Notes: generated by a model not told the origin, from the sequence alone. 64,000 nt of DNA from Paraburkholderia sabiae (GCF_030412785.1 NZ_CP125297.1:1-64000); one strand, 5' to 3'. Counted from the stretch's first letter, positions 40,301 to 47,351 are shown. A program made the numbers and translations.

Positions 40301-43300
40301 GTCCGAGATGATGTGATGCTGGGTCAGCAGGAAGACGTGTTCCTCATCCGACATCCGCACCAGACGCCCGCGGATCAGCGGCCCGCGCGCAAGATCAAAC
40401 GGCGTGCGTTCCTCTTCATGGCACAGATCCGAAAGTGCCGCTTCCGTATCCGCCCTCTGCCGTAGATCGTGCTCAGACACCGGCAGTCCCGCATCCGGCG
40501 GCAGGATCTCAACCCGTGGCTTGGCCTGCGGCGCGACAAAGACACTGCGCAGCGCCTCGTGACGCGCAAACAAACGGTCAAGGCTGCGCTGCCAGGCGCT
40601 GCGGTCGAGCACCCCGCGCAGCCGCAAGGCTAGCGGAACGTGATAGTGCGTGCTGCCTTCGTCCAGCTGTGCCAGAAACCACAATCGCTGCTGCGCAAAC
40701 GACAACTCAAGCGGCTCGTGACGCGATACGGCCACAATCGCCGGCAGGTGTTGGGGGGCGGAGCGGCTCAATACCTCGACGATCCTTGCCGCAAGATCGC
40801 CCAGCACCGGCCTGGCGAACAGCGTCGACAGCGGCAGTTCGACCCCAACAGCCTGCGACAGCCGGCTCGACACCTGTACCGCGAGGAGCGAGTGGCCGCC
40901 GAGTTCGAAGAAGTTGTCGTGGCGTCCGACCCGCTCCAGCCCTAGAAGCTCGGCCCAGATCTCTGCCAGCGCCGTTTCGACTGCGCCCTGCGGCGCCTCA
41001 TAGGCCGACCGCGCATAGGCATCGTCAGCCGGCGCCGGCAGTGCCTTGCGGTCGAGCTTGCCGTTCACCGTCAGCGGCAACTCCGATAGCCGCATGAACG
41101 CCGACGGCACCATGTAGTCCGGCAGCCGCGTACTCAGGTGCGCGCGCAACGTGTTGGCAAGCTCAGGGCCATCCAGCTCATCCGATCGAGCTTCGGGCGC
41201 ACACACCACATAGGCGATAAGATGCCTGTCGCCGGCGCGGTTCTGTCGCGCCACCACCACCGCCTCGCGCACAAAGGCGTGCTCGCCAAGCCGCGCCGCG
41301 ATCTCGCCCGGCTCGATGCGGTAGCCCCGGATCTTGACCTGGTCGTCATTGCGGCCCAGGAACTCCAGATTGCCGTCCGGCAGGTACCGCCCCAGGTCCC
41401 CCGTGCGGTACAGCCGATCGCCCTCCACAAAGGGACTGGCGATGAACCGCTCGGCAGTCAGCTCGGGGCGGTTCAGATAGCCCCGCGCGACCCCCGCCCC
41501 GCCAATATAAAGCTCGCCCACCGCACCAAACGGCACCGGCGCGCCATGACGGTCCAGCAGATAAACCCGCGTGTTCCAAATCGGACGGCCGACGGGGGGC
41601 AACTGGGGCCAACATGAGGGGTCGGCTGCAAGGTGGTGCTCGGCAACGACACTGATTTCTGTGGACCCGTATTGATTGATCAATCTCGCCTTTGGATGCG
41701 CTTCGAAGAAGGTCCTAAGCAGTGGAGTGGACTGAAGTTGCTCACCCGCTGTATAAATCTCCCTTAAAGAGGGCAGTTTTACTTGCTGCGCGCCCGAGAC
41801 CTCCGCAAAATGGTTCAATGCTACGAATGGGAGGAAAAGTCGCTCGATCGCCTCCCTTTCCATGAATTCGAGCAAGTCGGAGAAGTGCCTGCGGGTCGCT
41901 TCCCGCACAAGTACGAGCAGTCCACCGTCCTTCCAACAAATGAACATTTCCTGACAGGACACATCGAAGTTCAGAGTAGCGAATTGAAGTGTGCATCGTT
42001 TTGACGTGCCAACCCCCGCGAGCGAATTCACAAGCGCGCCGTGGGACATTTCTACACCCTTTGGCGCTCCGGTTGAACCGGAGGTGTAGATGACATAGGC
42101 GAGATGGCGCGATGTGAGGCCAAGCGTGCGCGGCTCTGGGTCCGAAGGCGGCCGCTCGCCCCAGACCGGGGTGGCACTATCTAGATCGACAACGCTGACA
42201 TCGGCCACAGTCTCGGCGCCCAATGCGGTTCGACCGGCGGCATCGCAAAGCAGCAGTTGCGGCGCGGCATCGTCGACTATCTTCCGCAGGCGCACCGACG
42301 GATAAGCCGCATCGAGCGGCAAATAGGCCGCCCCCGCCTTCAGGATCGCCAAAACACCAACCACCATTGCCAGGCCGCGTTCCAAGCAGATCGCCACCAG
42401 CTGGTCCGGCTTGACGCCGAGGAAGATCAGATGATGCGCTAGCCGGTTGGCCCGCGAGTTGAGTTCACCATAGCTCAGTCTCTCGTTCTCATGGACCACC
42501 GCCACCGCCTCCGGCGCCTTCTGCGCCTGCGCCTCGAACAGCTCATGGATGCACCACTCCGACGGATACGCCGCTTCCGTCCGGTTCAGATCCTCCAGTA
42601 GATACGTGCGTTCGTCGTCCGGGAGAATGTTTATGCGGCCGACCGGCTTCCCCGCATCGGCCATCACACCATTTAACAAAGTCTGCAAATGCTGTGTCAT
42701 TCGGCCGATCTGCCTCGGCGCTAATCGACTGGCATCAAAATGCCAGCGGAAGCGCCCATCGAGAGCGCAAACTTCAAAGGTCAGCAAATCGCCGCATAGG
42801 GCCCGGCCAGTTCCGTGACTCGCCATCAGATCGCCAGCCACCGAAGAGCTCTCTGTCGTGAGAGTGATGCCAATCGGCCAGGGGCGGTGCGAGCGCAGCG
42901 CCTCCACACCTCGCAAGACCGGACAACGCGCGATAATATCCCGGGCAAAGCTACCGTGCGCCCTCAACTGAGCGAATTCGGCAGCTACGGTTTTGAGCAC
43001 CTCTTCAAAATCACTAGCAAGCTCAATGGTCACTTCCATCGGAACGACAGAGGAGATCAACACCTCCATCGCTTTGGACCCAGTTTGCGGTTCATACAAT
43101 GCAGGCGTCCAGCCCAGTTGAAGCTCTGTTTCTCCCGTGATGCGGGCGAGATAGATCAGCCAAGCCGTTGCCAGATATTCCGAGCGATCGAGTGGGGACA
43201 GTTTAGCCAAAGCACTTGGACTGAACCACGAACTCGACTGCCATCCGGGCGGCGCCGCAGCCACGGACGATGACAGGAAAGGAGGATCCAATGTTCTAAA

Positions 43301-44374
43301 CTGTTCGAGCCGCTGCCGCCAAAAATCCTCCAGCGGCGCCAGCAATTCATGGATGACAGTTATGCTCCGCGCCTGTTCGTCGCTCAAGATCGGAAGGCGA
43401 CTTCCTTCATCCACCTTGAAGTGTCTGGCGAGGGCTCGCGCGTCCAGCATCTGCCCATCGAGTTCGCCAAAGCAAACATCGACATCCTCGGTGCCCGTCG
43501 CTACACGCCAATGGCTCGAGTGGACTTCGAGCAGGGATCCCGCTGGACTACTCGAGCTTCGGGCCAACACGTCCACGTTGCTGACTTTGACAGCCTGATC
43601 GCCTAGGAGAGCTTTGGGCAGACACATTGGATTTAGTTGATGTGGCGCAAAGCTTAGGGCTCGTGTCATCGCCGATATCTCTTGCGCGGATTGATCCCAT
43701 CGCAGACAGCCTGCGGAATCGGGGCGTCGATGTCTCGGAAAGTAGCTTCTGTCCAGCACTGCCTGCGGATAGGCCAAAAGGTTCCCGTTCTTGACGCCAG
43801 TTAAGAGCTCGCGGAAGCCCTCGATCGCGGCTTCATTGCATTTAAGATTCAGGGTCAGTGCCGTATCGGTGGGCGCAATCAAAACCTGGCGCTGAACCAC
43901 GACGTCACCGCTATCAACACCGTCATCGATCCAATGCCACGTGATGGCATATTCGGTCTCTTGCGCCAGCAGCGCCCAGGACGTGACGTGCACTCCCGCA
44001 TATCGTGGCAATGGACCTTCGTGGTAATTAAAAGCACCTCGACGAACCCCCTCCAATAGATCCGCTGGCAATATGAATGGATTGGCGACTGAGAAGATCA
44101 AATCTACCGGCGCATCCTTCAAAAAAGATGCGAGCTCTTCAACGCTTGCGATGGACGGGATGTTCGAGCGAACAGCCCAATCGCGGAATACGCCGTCAGC
44201 ACACAATGCTGCAGCAATGACGTGGCCCATCTGGATTGCGAGCTGCACGCAGCTGATAGCGAGCGTACCACTGCCGACAACGACGGTGGAGGAGATCGAC
44301 CGCGCTTCAGGTAGCCCGTCCTGATCGCCCGGTTGGCAGACGCTTCCGCGCGCCGGAGTTACCAGATATGACAT
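30272..44374 (-). CDS. Four-module NRPS with N-terminal formyltransferase and TE
   Basis: A single gene for a cytoplasmic assembly-line synthetase of about 4,700 residues. Domain order: formyltransferase (F), partial condensation domain without HHxxxDG, A1-T1, C2-A2-T2, C3-A3-T3, C4 (dual E/C-like), A4-T4, thioesterase. All four T domains have FFELGGHSLLAVQ with the phosphopantetheine serine; A domains have YTSGSTG and NGKLDRKAL. Pocket signatures read by alignment to GrsA (last Lys assumed): A1 DVQFYAQVVK (nearest Pro codes, unsure), A2 DAFFLGCTFK (branched aliphatic), A3 DVWHVSLIDK (Ser), A4 DAWTIAAVCK (Phe). Predicted product: an N-formyl tetrapeptide of order X-Ile/Val-D-Ser-Phe, released linear or cyclised. 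Start: ATG 44374 with AGGAG about ten bases upstream is preferred over ATG 44440. A sigma-54 promoter lies at 44604-44589. No MbtH, transporter or tailoring gene is adjacent. Residue numbers in the module entries count from 44440. Confidence 0.95.
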   Translation of the reverse strand: MSYLVTPARGSVCQPGDQDGLPEARSISSTVVVGSGTLAISCVQLAIQMGHVIAAALCADGVFRDWAVRSNIPSIASVEELASFLKDAPVDLIFSVANPFILPADLLEGVRRGAFNYHEGPLPRYAGVHVTSWALLAQETEYAITWHWIDDGVDSGDVVVQRQVLIAPTDTALTLNLKCNEAAIEGFRELLTGVKNGNLLAYPQAVLDRSYFPRHRRPDSAGCLRWDQSAQEISAMTRALSFAPHQLNPMCLPKALLGDQAVKVSNVDVLARSSSSPAGSLLEVHSSHWRVATGTEDVDVCFGELDGQMLDARALARHFKVDEGSRLPILSDEQARSITVIHELLAPLEDFWRQRLEQFRTLDPPFLSSSVAAAPPGWQSSSWFSPSALAKLSPLDRSEYLATAWLIYLARITGETELQLGWTPALYEPQTGSKAMEVLISSVVPMEVTIELASDFEEVLKTVAAEFAQLRAHGSFARDIIARCPVLRGVEALRSHRPWPIGITLTTESSSVAGDLMASHGTGRALCGDLLTFEVCALDGRFRWHFDASRLAPRQIGRMTQHLQTLLNGVMADAGKPVGRINILPDDERTYLLEDLNRTEAAYPSEWCIHELFEAQAQKAPEAVAVVHENERLSYGELNSRANRLAHHLIFLGVKPDQLVAICLERGLAMVVGVLAILKAGAAYLPLDAAYPSVRLRKIVDDAAPQLLLCDAAGRTALGAETVADVSVVDLDSATPVWGERPPSDPEPRTLGLTSRHLAYVIYTSGSTGAPKGVEMSHGALVNSLAGVGTSKRCTLQFATLNFDVSCQEMFICWKDGGLLVLVREATRRHFSDLLEFMEREAIERLFLPFVALNHFAEVSGAQQVKLPSLREIYTAGEQLQSTPLLRTFFEAHPKARLINQYGSTEISVVAEHHLAADPSCWPQLPPVGRPIWNTRVYLLDRHGAPVPFGAVGELYIGGAGVARGYLNRPELTAERFIASPFVEGDRLYRTGDLGRYLPDGNLEFLGRNDDQVKIRGYRIEPGEIAARLGEHAFVREAVVVARQNRAGDRHLIAYVVCAPEARSDELDGPELANTLRAHLSTRLPDYMVPSAFMRLSELPLTVNGKLDRKALPAPADDAYARSAYEAPQGAVETALAEIWAELLGLERVGRHDNFFELGGHSLLAVQVSSRLSQAVGVELPLSTLFARPVLGDLAARIVEVLSRSAPQHLPAIVAVSRHEPLELSFAQQRLWFLAQLDEGSTHYHVPLALRLRGVLDRSAWQRSLDRLFARHEALRSVFVAPQAKPRVEILPPDAGLPVSEHDLRQRADTEAALSDLCHEEERTPFDLARGPLIRGRLVRMSDEEHVFLLTQHHIISDGWSMGVLVRELSQLYRAFEGGQDDPLPPLAVQYPDYAAWQRQWLSGERLQKQAQYWRKALSGAPSMLALPTDRARPAQQSFAGASVPVVIDVDLTRDLKRRSRQHGTTLFMTVLAAWAAVLSRLSGQDDLVIGVPSANRGRREIEELIGFFVNTLALRVDLSGGPDVATLLERTRRTTLAAQEHQDLPFEQVVEIVRPPRALDHTPLFQVMLAWENHAGPSFDFPGLSVEAADGLDQVKFDLELSLSEHGEEIAGTLNYATALFDQATIERQRGYLLALLRAMVADVGQPVERIDILPAAERNYLLEELNRTAAAYPSERCIHELFEAQVQKAPEATAVVHENERLSYGELNARANRLAHHLVALGVRPGDSIATVLDRSVALVVAQLAILKTGGVYVPIDRGLPSARQEWLMADCAARLVLGQIDGDNLVEATIPVLAIEPLIVGTGCSSDPGLALTADAAAYVKYTSGSTGRPKGVLVPHRAVNRLVINNAYAKIEAGDRVAWASNPAFDASTFEVWAPLLNGGCIVAMQAVADPSSFARALKQHRVTSLFLTTALFNQFTSSIAPTLAQLKYLLCGGEPNDLRSFLRLLKEEGPVRLVHCYGPTETTTFATVWNCPADFNGSVVPIGRPISNTRVYLLDRHGAPVPFGAVGELYIGGAGVARGYLNRPELTAERFIASPFVEGDRLYRTGDLGRYLPDGNLEFLGRNDDQVKIRGYRIEPGEIAARLGEHAFVREAVVVARQNRAGDRHLIAYVVCAPEARSDELDGPELANTLRAHLSTRLPDYMVPSAFMRLSELPLTVNGKLDRKALPAPADDAYARSAYEAPQGAVETALAEIWAELLGLERVGRHDNFFELGGHSLLAVQVSSRLSQAVGVELPLSTLFARPVLGDLAARIVEVLSRSAPQHLPAIVAVSRHEPLELSFAQQRLWFLAQLDEGSTHYHVPLALRLRGVLDRSAWQRSLDRLFARHEALRSVFVAPQAKPRVEILPPDAGLPVSEHDLRQRADTEAALSDLCHEEERTPFDLARGPLIRGRLVRMSDEEHVFLLTQHHIISDGWSMGVLVRELSQLYRAFEGGQDDPLPPLAVQYPDYAAWQRQWLSGERLQKQAQYWRKALSGAPSMLALPTDRARPAQQSFAGASVPVVIDVDLTRDLKRRSRQHGTTLFMTVLAAWAAVLSRLSGQDDLVIGVPSANRGRREIEELIGFFVNTLALRVDLSGGPDVATLLERTRRTTLAAQEHQDLPFEQVVEIVRPPRALDHTPLFQVMLAWENHAGPSFDFPGLSVEAADGLDQVKFDLELSLSEHGEEIAGTLNYATALFDQATIERQRGYLLALLRAMVADVGQPVERIDILPAAERNYLLEELNRTAAAYPSERCIHELFEAQVQKAPEATAVVHENERLSYGELNARANRLAHHLVALGVRPDQPVAICVKRSPAMVVGLLAILKAGGAYLPLDPAYPSQRLRQVLGDAAPQLLLCDVAGRAALGPEVVTDVIAVDLETATPEWANLPFSDPDPRALGLTSRHLAYVIYTSGSTGTPKGAQSEHRAIVNRLIWMQKAYALNTADVVLQKTPFSFDVSAWELFWTLLEGATLVLAVPGVHKDPDALVNLIIGQRITTAHFVPSMLASFMDTKGVDRCTSLQRLVCSGEALSASLTQKVRCVLPWTGLHNLYGPTEAAIDVTAWNCPADFNGSVVPIGRPISNTRVYLLDRHGAPVPFGAVGELYIGGAGVARGYLNRPELTAERFIASPFVEGDRLYRTGDLGRYLPDGNLEFLGRNDDQVKIRGYRIEPGEIAARLGEHAFVREAVVVARQNRAGDRHLIAYVVCAPEARSDELDGPELANTLRAHLSTRLPDYMVPSAFMRLSELPLTVNGKLDRKALPAPADDAYARSAYEAPQGAVETALAEIWAELLGLERVGRHDNFFELGGHSLLAVQVSSRLSQAAGVELPLSTLFARPVLGDLAASLGRPHEVAVPASLLTEQNTAITPQMLPLTELAQPEIDRIVATVPGGVRNIQDIYALSPLQEGILFHHLLASRGDPYLLVSQMAFAHRSLLERYLSAVQQVVDRHDILRTAFVWEGLSSPAQVVWRRASLEVSEVELDGCDGSGADELWRRFDPRRQRINLDRAPLLRFVTARDPGSGSWLLLELQHHLIGDHTTLEVMHAEVRAILAGRAYELAAPVPFRNLVAQARLAADTRAHEEFFRGLLADIDEPTMPFGLSEVYGDGSGAGEAHWMLPQALNERLREQARRLGVSLASLCHLAWGQVVARSSGREQVVFGTVLSGRSYAGAGADRSMGLFINTLPVRLALDETGVAASVRSTHAQLSELLAHEHASLALAQRYSGVAAPAPLFSALLNYRHNRPAATPGSGMDDVLSGVAWLGGEERTNYPVSLSVEDYGEALGLTAQLAKPVSADRVCGYMQRALEQLAEALEHAPTTPVRELDILPAAERNYLLEELNRTAAAYPSERCIHELFEAQVQKAPEATAVVHENERLSYGELNARANRLAHHLVALGVRPDQPVAICVKRSPAMVVGLLAILKAGGAYLPLDPAYPSQRLRQVLGDAAPQLLLCDVAGRAALGPEVVTDVIAVDLETATPEWANLPFSDPDPRALGLTSRHLAYVIYTSGSTGNPKGVMVQHRGLVNLVLAQVGLFGASSTSRVAQFASIGFDASAWELLMAFGSGAALHLPADEIRQANNKLSDYLRSEHITHATLPPALLQTSKNLEYLASQVLILAGELPKAELIQSLVPASIVNAYGPTETTVCATVWNCPADFNGSVVPIGRPISNTRVYLLDRHGAPVPFGAVGELYIGGAGVARGYLNRPELTAERFIASPFVEGDRLYRTGDLGRYLPDGNLEFLGRNDDQVKIRGYRIEPGEIAARLGEHAFVREAVVVARQNRAGDRHLIAYVVCAPEARSDELDGPELANTLRAHLSTRLPDYMVPSAFMRLSELPLTVNGKLDRKALPAPADDAYARSAYEAPQGAVETALAEIWAELLGLERVGRHDNFFELGGHSLLAVQLLSRAVDLGLKFSAADLFQAPLLKEVASKVRLAPQPSCVRAICVREIGSRPTVFFVPTGLGDCSYVPSLVHEMGADCSVYALPWPQFSAFQFPSLQEIASQASLAIREIQPRGPYRLSGYSSGGNLAYAIAQQLLNLNETVSFIGLIDVVLFADLSRTSPTQMIKEVVLESLELNDEKFEILNRFAGQSSISRLLEKAQKIGAIPLDRDLRNDIVTYEKATQFRRALGCYQVPSLPVEIHQFYAARPFSSRTRSRITPLAPEAISPLRGWDRILSAEAIHAVPIPGDHVTMMNVRENREVLGRAISTALQALTK
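31218..31976 (-). repeat. 760-bp A-end/T block, shared by all modules
   Basis: Near-identical to 34482-35240 (offset 3264) and to 37698-38456. Module 1 matches up to 41576. It encodes the C-terminal A subdomain and the T domain. Confidence 0.88.
34400..37566 (-). other. NRPS module 3: C3, A3 (Ser), T3
   Basis: C3 is identical to C2 as far as I can compare, with HHIISDG near residue 2436. A3 reads FDVSAWELFWTLLEGA, LVCSGEALS, and LYGPTEAAIDVT, signature DVWHVSLIDK, a standard serine code. T3 is near residue 3314 and is followed by the dual E/C-type domain of module 4, which would epimerise this residue. Confidence 0.85.
36016..38399 (-). repeat. 2.4-kb internal direct repeat, copy in modules 2/3
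   Basis: Matches 39193-41576 at a constant offset of 3177 bp. All frames I compared across the block translate identically. It covers the A3 start region, all of C3, and the end of A2 plus T2. Confidence 0.9.
37567..40744 (-). other. NRPS module 2: C2, A2 (aliphatic), T2
   Basis: C2 is an LCL-type domain with SFAQQRLWFLAQLDEGS and the intact HHIISDG (about residue 1377). A2 has FDASTFEVWAPLL, LLCGGEP and HCYGPTETTTFATVW, giving signature DAFFLGCTFK, close to Ile/Val codes. Its N-terminal half (38457-39192) differs from the other modules over a longer span than A3 or A4. T2 near residue 2242. Confidence 0.8.
39193..41576 (-). repeat. 2.4-kb internal direct repeat, copy in modules 1/2
   Basis: Partner of 36016-38399; covers the A2 start region, all of C2, and the end of A1 plus T1. 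First mismatch at 41577 (38400). Confidence 0.9.
40745..44374 (-). other. NRPS module 1: F, partial C, A1, T1
   Basis: The F domain (about residues 45-225) resembles Met-tRNA formyltransferase: NYHEGPLPRYAGVHVTSWAL with the catalytic Asn and His, and ITWHWIDDGVDSGDVV with the catalytic Asp. A formyltransferase C-like subdomain follows to about 345. Residues 355-600 look like only the C-terminal half of a condensation domain. A1 (about 615-1110) has FDVSCQEMF at motif A4 and INQYGSTEISVV at A5, which is atypical (Ser for Pro). T1 is near 1183. In LgrA-type starters, F formylates the aminoacyl thioester from formyl-THF. Confidence 0.85.
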
Positions 44375-44440
44375 CTTCACCGCTCCTGCAGTCCATCCAT
44401 CAAGCTGGGACCATGGGCATCGCTCCACGAAGCGACTCAA

Positions 44441-44697
44441 ATCAGCCGCACTGGTTCGAATTTACGCGAGATAACCGTGCCGCGGTCGCCTGCGCAATAC
44501 GCGGGTATTCGCGGTGGGTCTGAGTTTCCAGTGAGCGAGATCATCGAACACCTTCTCATCAGTTAATACGCCTTTATGGAGAAGACCATGCATGTCTCGT
44601 GCCAAAGGAGGAATCGTTGTTTGTCAGTGTGCTAGTGTTCCGAGTTCCAAGTTCGTTGAATTATTCGTTGCGTACTTTTGATGGACGGCACGTACTC
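44441..44697. other. NRPS upstream region
   Basis: Contains the sigma-54 candidate on the minus strand at 44604-44589. No TGT-N10-ACA site was found up to the IS5 end at 44702, so the natural upstream sequence may have been displaced by that insertion. Confidence 0.5.
44589..44604 (-). promoter_or_regulatory. Sigma-54 type promoter of the NRPS gene
   Basis: On the minus strand TGGCACG, AGAC, ATGCA: a full -24 element and GC at -12 with exact 10-bp GG-to-GC spacing, one base off the TTGCA consensus. It lies about 215 bp upstream of the preferred start at 44374. Confidence 0.6.
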
Positions 44698-44701
44698 CTA
44701 G

Positions 44702-46024
44702 CAGGCTGCTGAAGTACACTCGAGTTAAAGAGGCCCCGCTCTTATTACGCGACTCGCGTCGCAAGATTTTTCGCATCGTGCAGATTCAATGCGAATTCAA
44801 CGTCCCTTTAAGCGTTTTGAGGCCAATTCCCGACCTCATTTCCGCGTTTTCCGTCACTACGGACGGACTTGTGCCAAGGATCGCAGGCGCACGAGGTTGT
44901 ATGCTGCCATGTTCAACACGAACATCTGATCCACCTTCTTCAACCCGCGCACCATCGCCTGGCGCATACGTCCCACGGTCTTCGCCCATCCAAAGCCTTG
45001 TTCGATCAGCTTGCGCTTTTGCTGGGAAATAGCGTAGCCCGCGCTCGAGGCAATCGTATCGGCCACCGCCGAACGCCGCCCCGAGGTGTTTTGCGCTACG
45101 TGCAGTGTGACCTTCATCTCGTAGCAGGCCTCGATGAATTCCTGTGCGTCGTAACCCTTGTCCGCGCCCAACGTGATCTCTGCGCCCGCATCCTGTAGTG
45201 CTTGCCGCGCGTCGTTGATCATGATCTTGGCCGCTTCACGCTCAGCATGCCCGTCAGCGCGCGTCACGCGCGCGTTGACCACCAGACCGTGCCGGTTATC
45301 GGTCAGCGTATGGCCCATGTATCGCAATTCGCTGCCCGTCTTGCCTTTCCGGTAGAGCCGCGCATCAGGATCGGTACCGGACTGATGCGTCTCGTTGCTG
45401 CGCTTGCTACCTTTAAAGTCGCCCGCGCTGCTGCCTTCGTCATCCTGATCGTCATCGTCCTTGCGGACGAAGCTCTTGTGTCCCGCCCACGCCTGGATCA
45501 GCGTGCCGTCTACGCTGAAGTGCTCGCCCGAGAGCAGATCCTTCTTCTGAGCGATGGCCACCACTTCGTTGAAGAATTCGATCACGGCATCGTGATTGAT
45601 CAACCGCTCGCGGTTCTTCGTGAAGACCGTGGGCACCCACACCAAGTCATCCATTGCCAGGCCGATGAACCAACGAAACAGGAGGTTGTATTGCACCTGC
45701 TCCATGAATTGCCGCTCCGAGCGGATGCTGTAAAGCACCTGGATCAGCATCGCCCGCAACAGCTTCTCCGGCGCGATGCTCGGCCGTCCGCCTTTTATGT
45801 CGGCGAACAGCCATCCATCTTCGCGAGTGCTTCGTTCGCCATGACGCGAATCGCACGCAGCGGATGTGACGGCGGAATGAAGTCGTCCAGCTTGCGCATG
45901 GAAAACAGACTCTCGGTGAATGTGTCGGCGCCGCGCATAATCTCCATCGGGTAGTTGGTCTCCTTCTATCAACGCTTCACGAACCCTGCGCGATGACGCG
46001 TTTCAGCGGTACTTCCGCAGCCTG
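44702..46024 (-). mobile_element. IS5-family element with CTAG flanks
   Basis: Ends GCAGGCTGCTGAAGTAC (left) and GCAGGCTGCGGAAGTAC (right, inward), each flanked by CTAG (44698-44701, 46025-46028), which fits the 4-bp YTAR target duplication of this family. The transposase inside is damaged near its N-terminus. Confidence 0.85.
44857..45948 (-). pseudogene. IS5-family transposase, N-terminal frameshift
   Basis: DDE transposase of about 365 codons. The normal N-terminus (MRGADTFTESLFSMRKLDDF, then [20 protein letters not shown]) lies in a frame that ends near 45800. The body ([72 protein letters not shown]) runs in another frame to the stop at 44857. Compared with the fragment at 46681-46993, this copy has lost one base and about 12 more bases around [12 protein letters not shown] second start (ATG 45972) allows an open frame but gives a wrong N-terminus. 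Confidence 0.8.
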
Positions 46025-46030
46025 CTAGAT

Positions 46031-46680
46031 GTGGCGAGGAGTGGAAGACCCAAGACGGCACTCGTGTTGAGTGAATCGGAGCGCGAACAGCTCAAAGCAT
46101 CGACGATGCGGCGTAAGACTATGCAGGCGTTGGCATTGCGAGCCCGGATTTGCGTTGGCGTGTGCCGATGGCGGCGACAATATGACCGCTTCTGCAGAAC
46201 TGCCAGTCACTCAACAAACCGTTTCGAAGAGGCGTACGCACGCTTCGTGGCTCATCGTCTGGATGGCTTGCTCGATGCGCCTCGTCCTAGTGCGCCGAGG
46301 ACGATCGAGGGTTCGCATGTCGACGCGGTCATTGCGAAGATGCTGGAGTCCATGCCTGCCGGTGTGGGGCATTAGAGTACGCGCACGATCGCGCGCGAGA
46401 TGAGCCTATTGCAGACCGCACTACCGCGAATCTGCCATGCATTCGGCCTCTAACCACATCGCCAGAAGAAGTTCAAGCTCTCACGCGATCCCTTGTTTGC
46501 AGACAAGGTGCGGCAATCGCACGCAGCCCATGCTGCCGCTCGCGCTGGGCATTGCCGAGCGACGTACCCACGACTGCATGCGCCACAGCACGACTGCCTT
46601 GTTCGCGGCACTGGACAGCGCGACGGGCGAGATAATCGGCGAGTTGCATAGGCATCAGTCTCTCGGCGCCCGGACGCCTC
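46031..46680 (+). pseudogene. IS630-family transposase remnant
   Basis: N-terminal part with GRPKTALVLSESEREQL, RRKTMQALALRARI, and FVAHRLDGLLDAPRPSAPRTI, typical of IS630 helix-turn-helix domains. After frame changes come [17 protein letters not shown] and [20 protein letters not shown] stretches around 46465-46620. The catalytic C-terminal part is missing. It is bounded by the IS5 element on the left and an IS5 fragment on the right. Confidence 0.8.
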
Positions 46681-46993
46681 ATAGGATCTGGATCAGCATA
46701 GCCCGCAACAACCTCTCCGGCGCGATGCTCGGCCGCCCGCCCTTTATGTCGGCTTCGTACATGTCGGCGAACAGCCGATCCATCTTCGGGAGTGCTTCGT
46801 TCGCCATGACGCGAATCGCACGCAGCGGATGTGACGGCGGAATGAAGTCGTCCAGCTAGCGCATGGAAAACAGACTCTCGGTGAATATGTCGGCGCCGCG
46901 CATAATCTCCATCGGGTAGTTGGGCTCCTTCTATCAACGCTTCACGAGCCCTGTGCGATGACGCGTTTCAGCGGTACTTCCGCAGCCTGCTAG
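46681..46993 (-). pseudogene. IS5-family transposase N-terminal fragment and terminus
   Basis: Second copy of the N-terminal part of the 44702-46024 transposase plus its right terminus (GCAGGCTGCGGAAGTAC read inward from about 46989). It keeps the undeleted [13 protein letters not shown] stretch. Only about 85 codons remain. Confidence 0.85.
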
Positions 46994-47351
46994 AGGACGT
47001 CCTCGTTGACCGTGAGTCGCATCCAGCGCCTGCGGAGTAGTTGGCGCGCTGGCGCATTCCGGTGGCTCGAAGACTTTGACGATTCGCCAAAAGAACCACG
47101 ACAAGTTTTCACCCGAGGTTCGAGTCCGTATGGTTCGGATAGTTCTGAATCACGCCAACGAGCATCCGTCGCGGTGTGCGGGGAACCTCAATTGCGGCCA
47201 ATGGTTCGATTGACCAACAACCGACGCCTCCTCGAGTCCATCGCAAACATTCCCGCGGCCGAGGCCGGAGACGCGATGCCGGACAACCAAGCATAGCCGC
47301 ATAACTCAACCAGATGGCCGCCTAGACAAGCCCGGGGGCGGTTCACGTTGC
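46994..47351. other. No gene recognised
   Basis: A 96-codon open frame (47006-47296, plus) has no family character that I recognise. No promoter or repeat of note. Confidence 0.4.

Noticed and set aside
36041..41097. Several 140-300-codon plus-strand frames, some duplicated
   Set aside because: They are antisense shadows of the NRPS gene, and their duplication simply reflects the repeated modules.
44375..44440. NRPS start at ATG 44440
   Set aside because: The first 22 residues do not look like the formyltransferase start, and the inner ATG at 44374 has a good AGGAG site.
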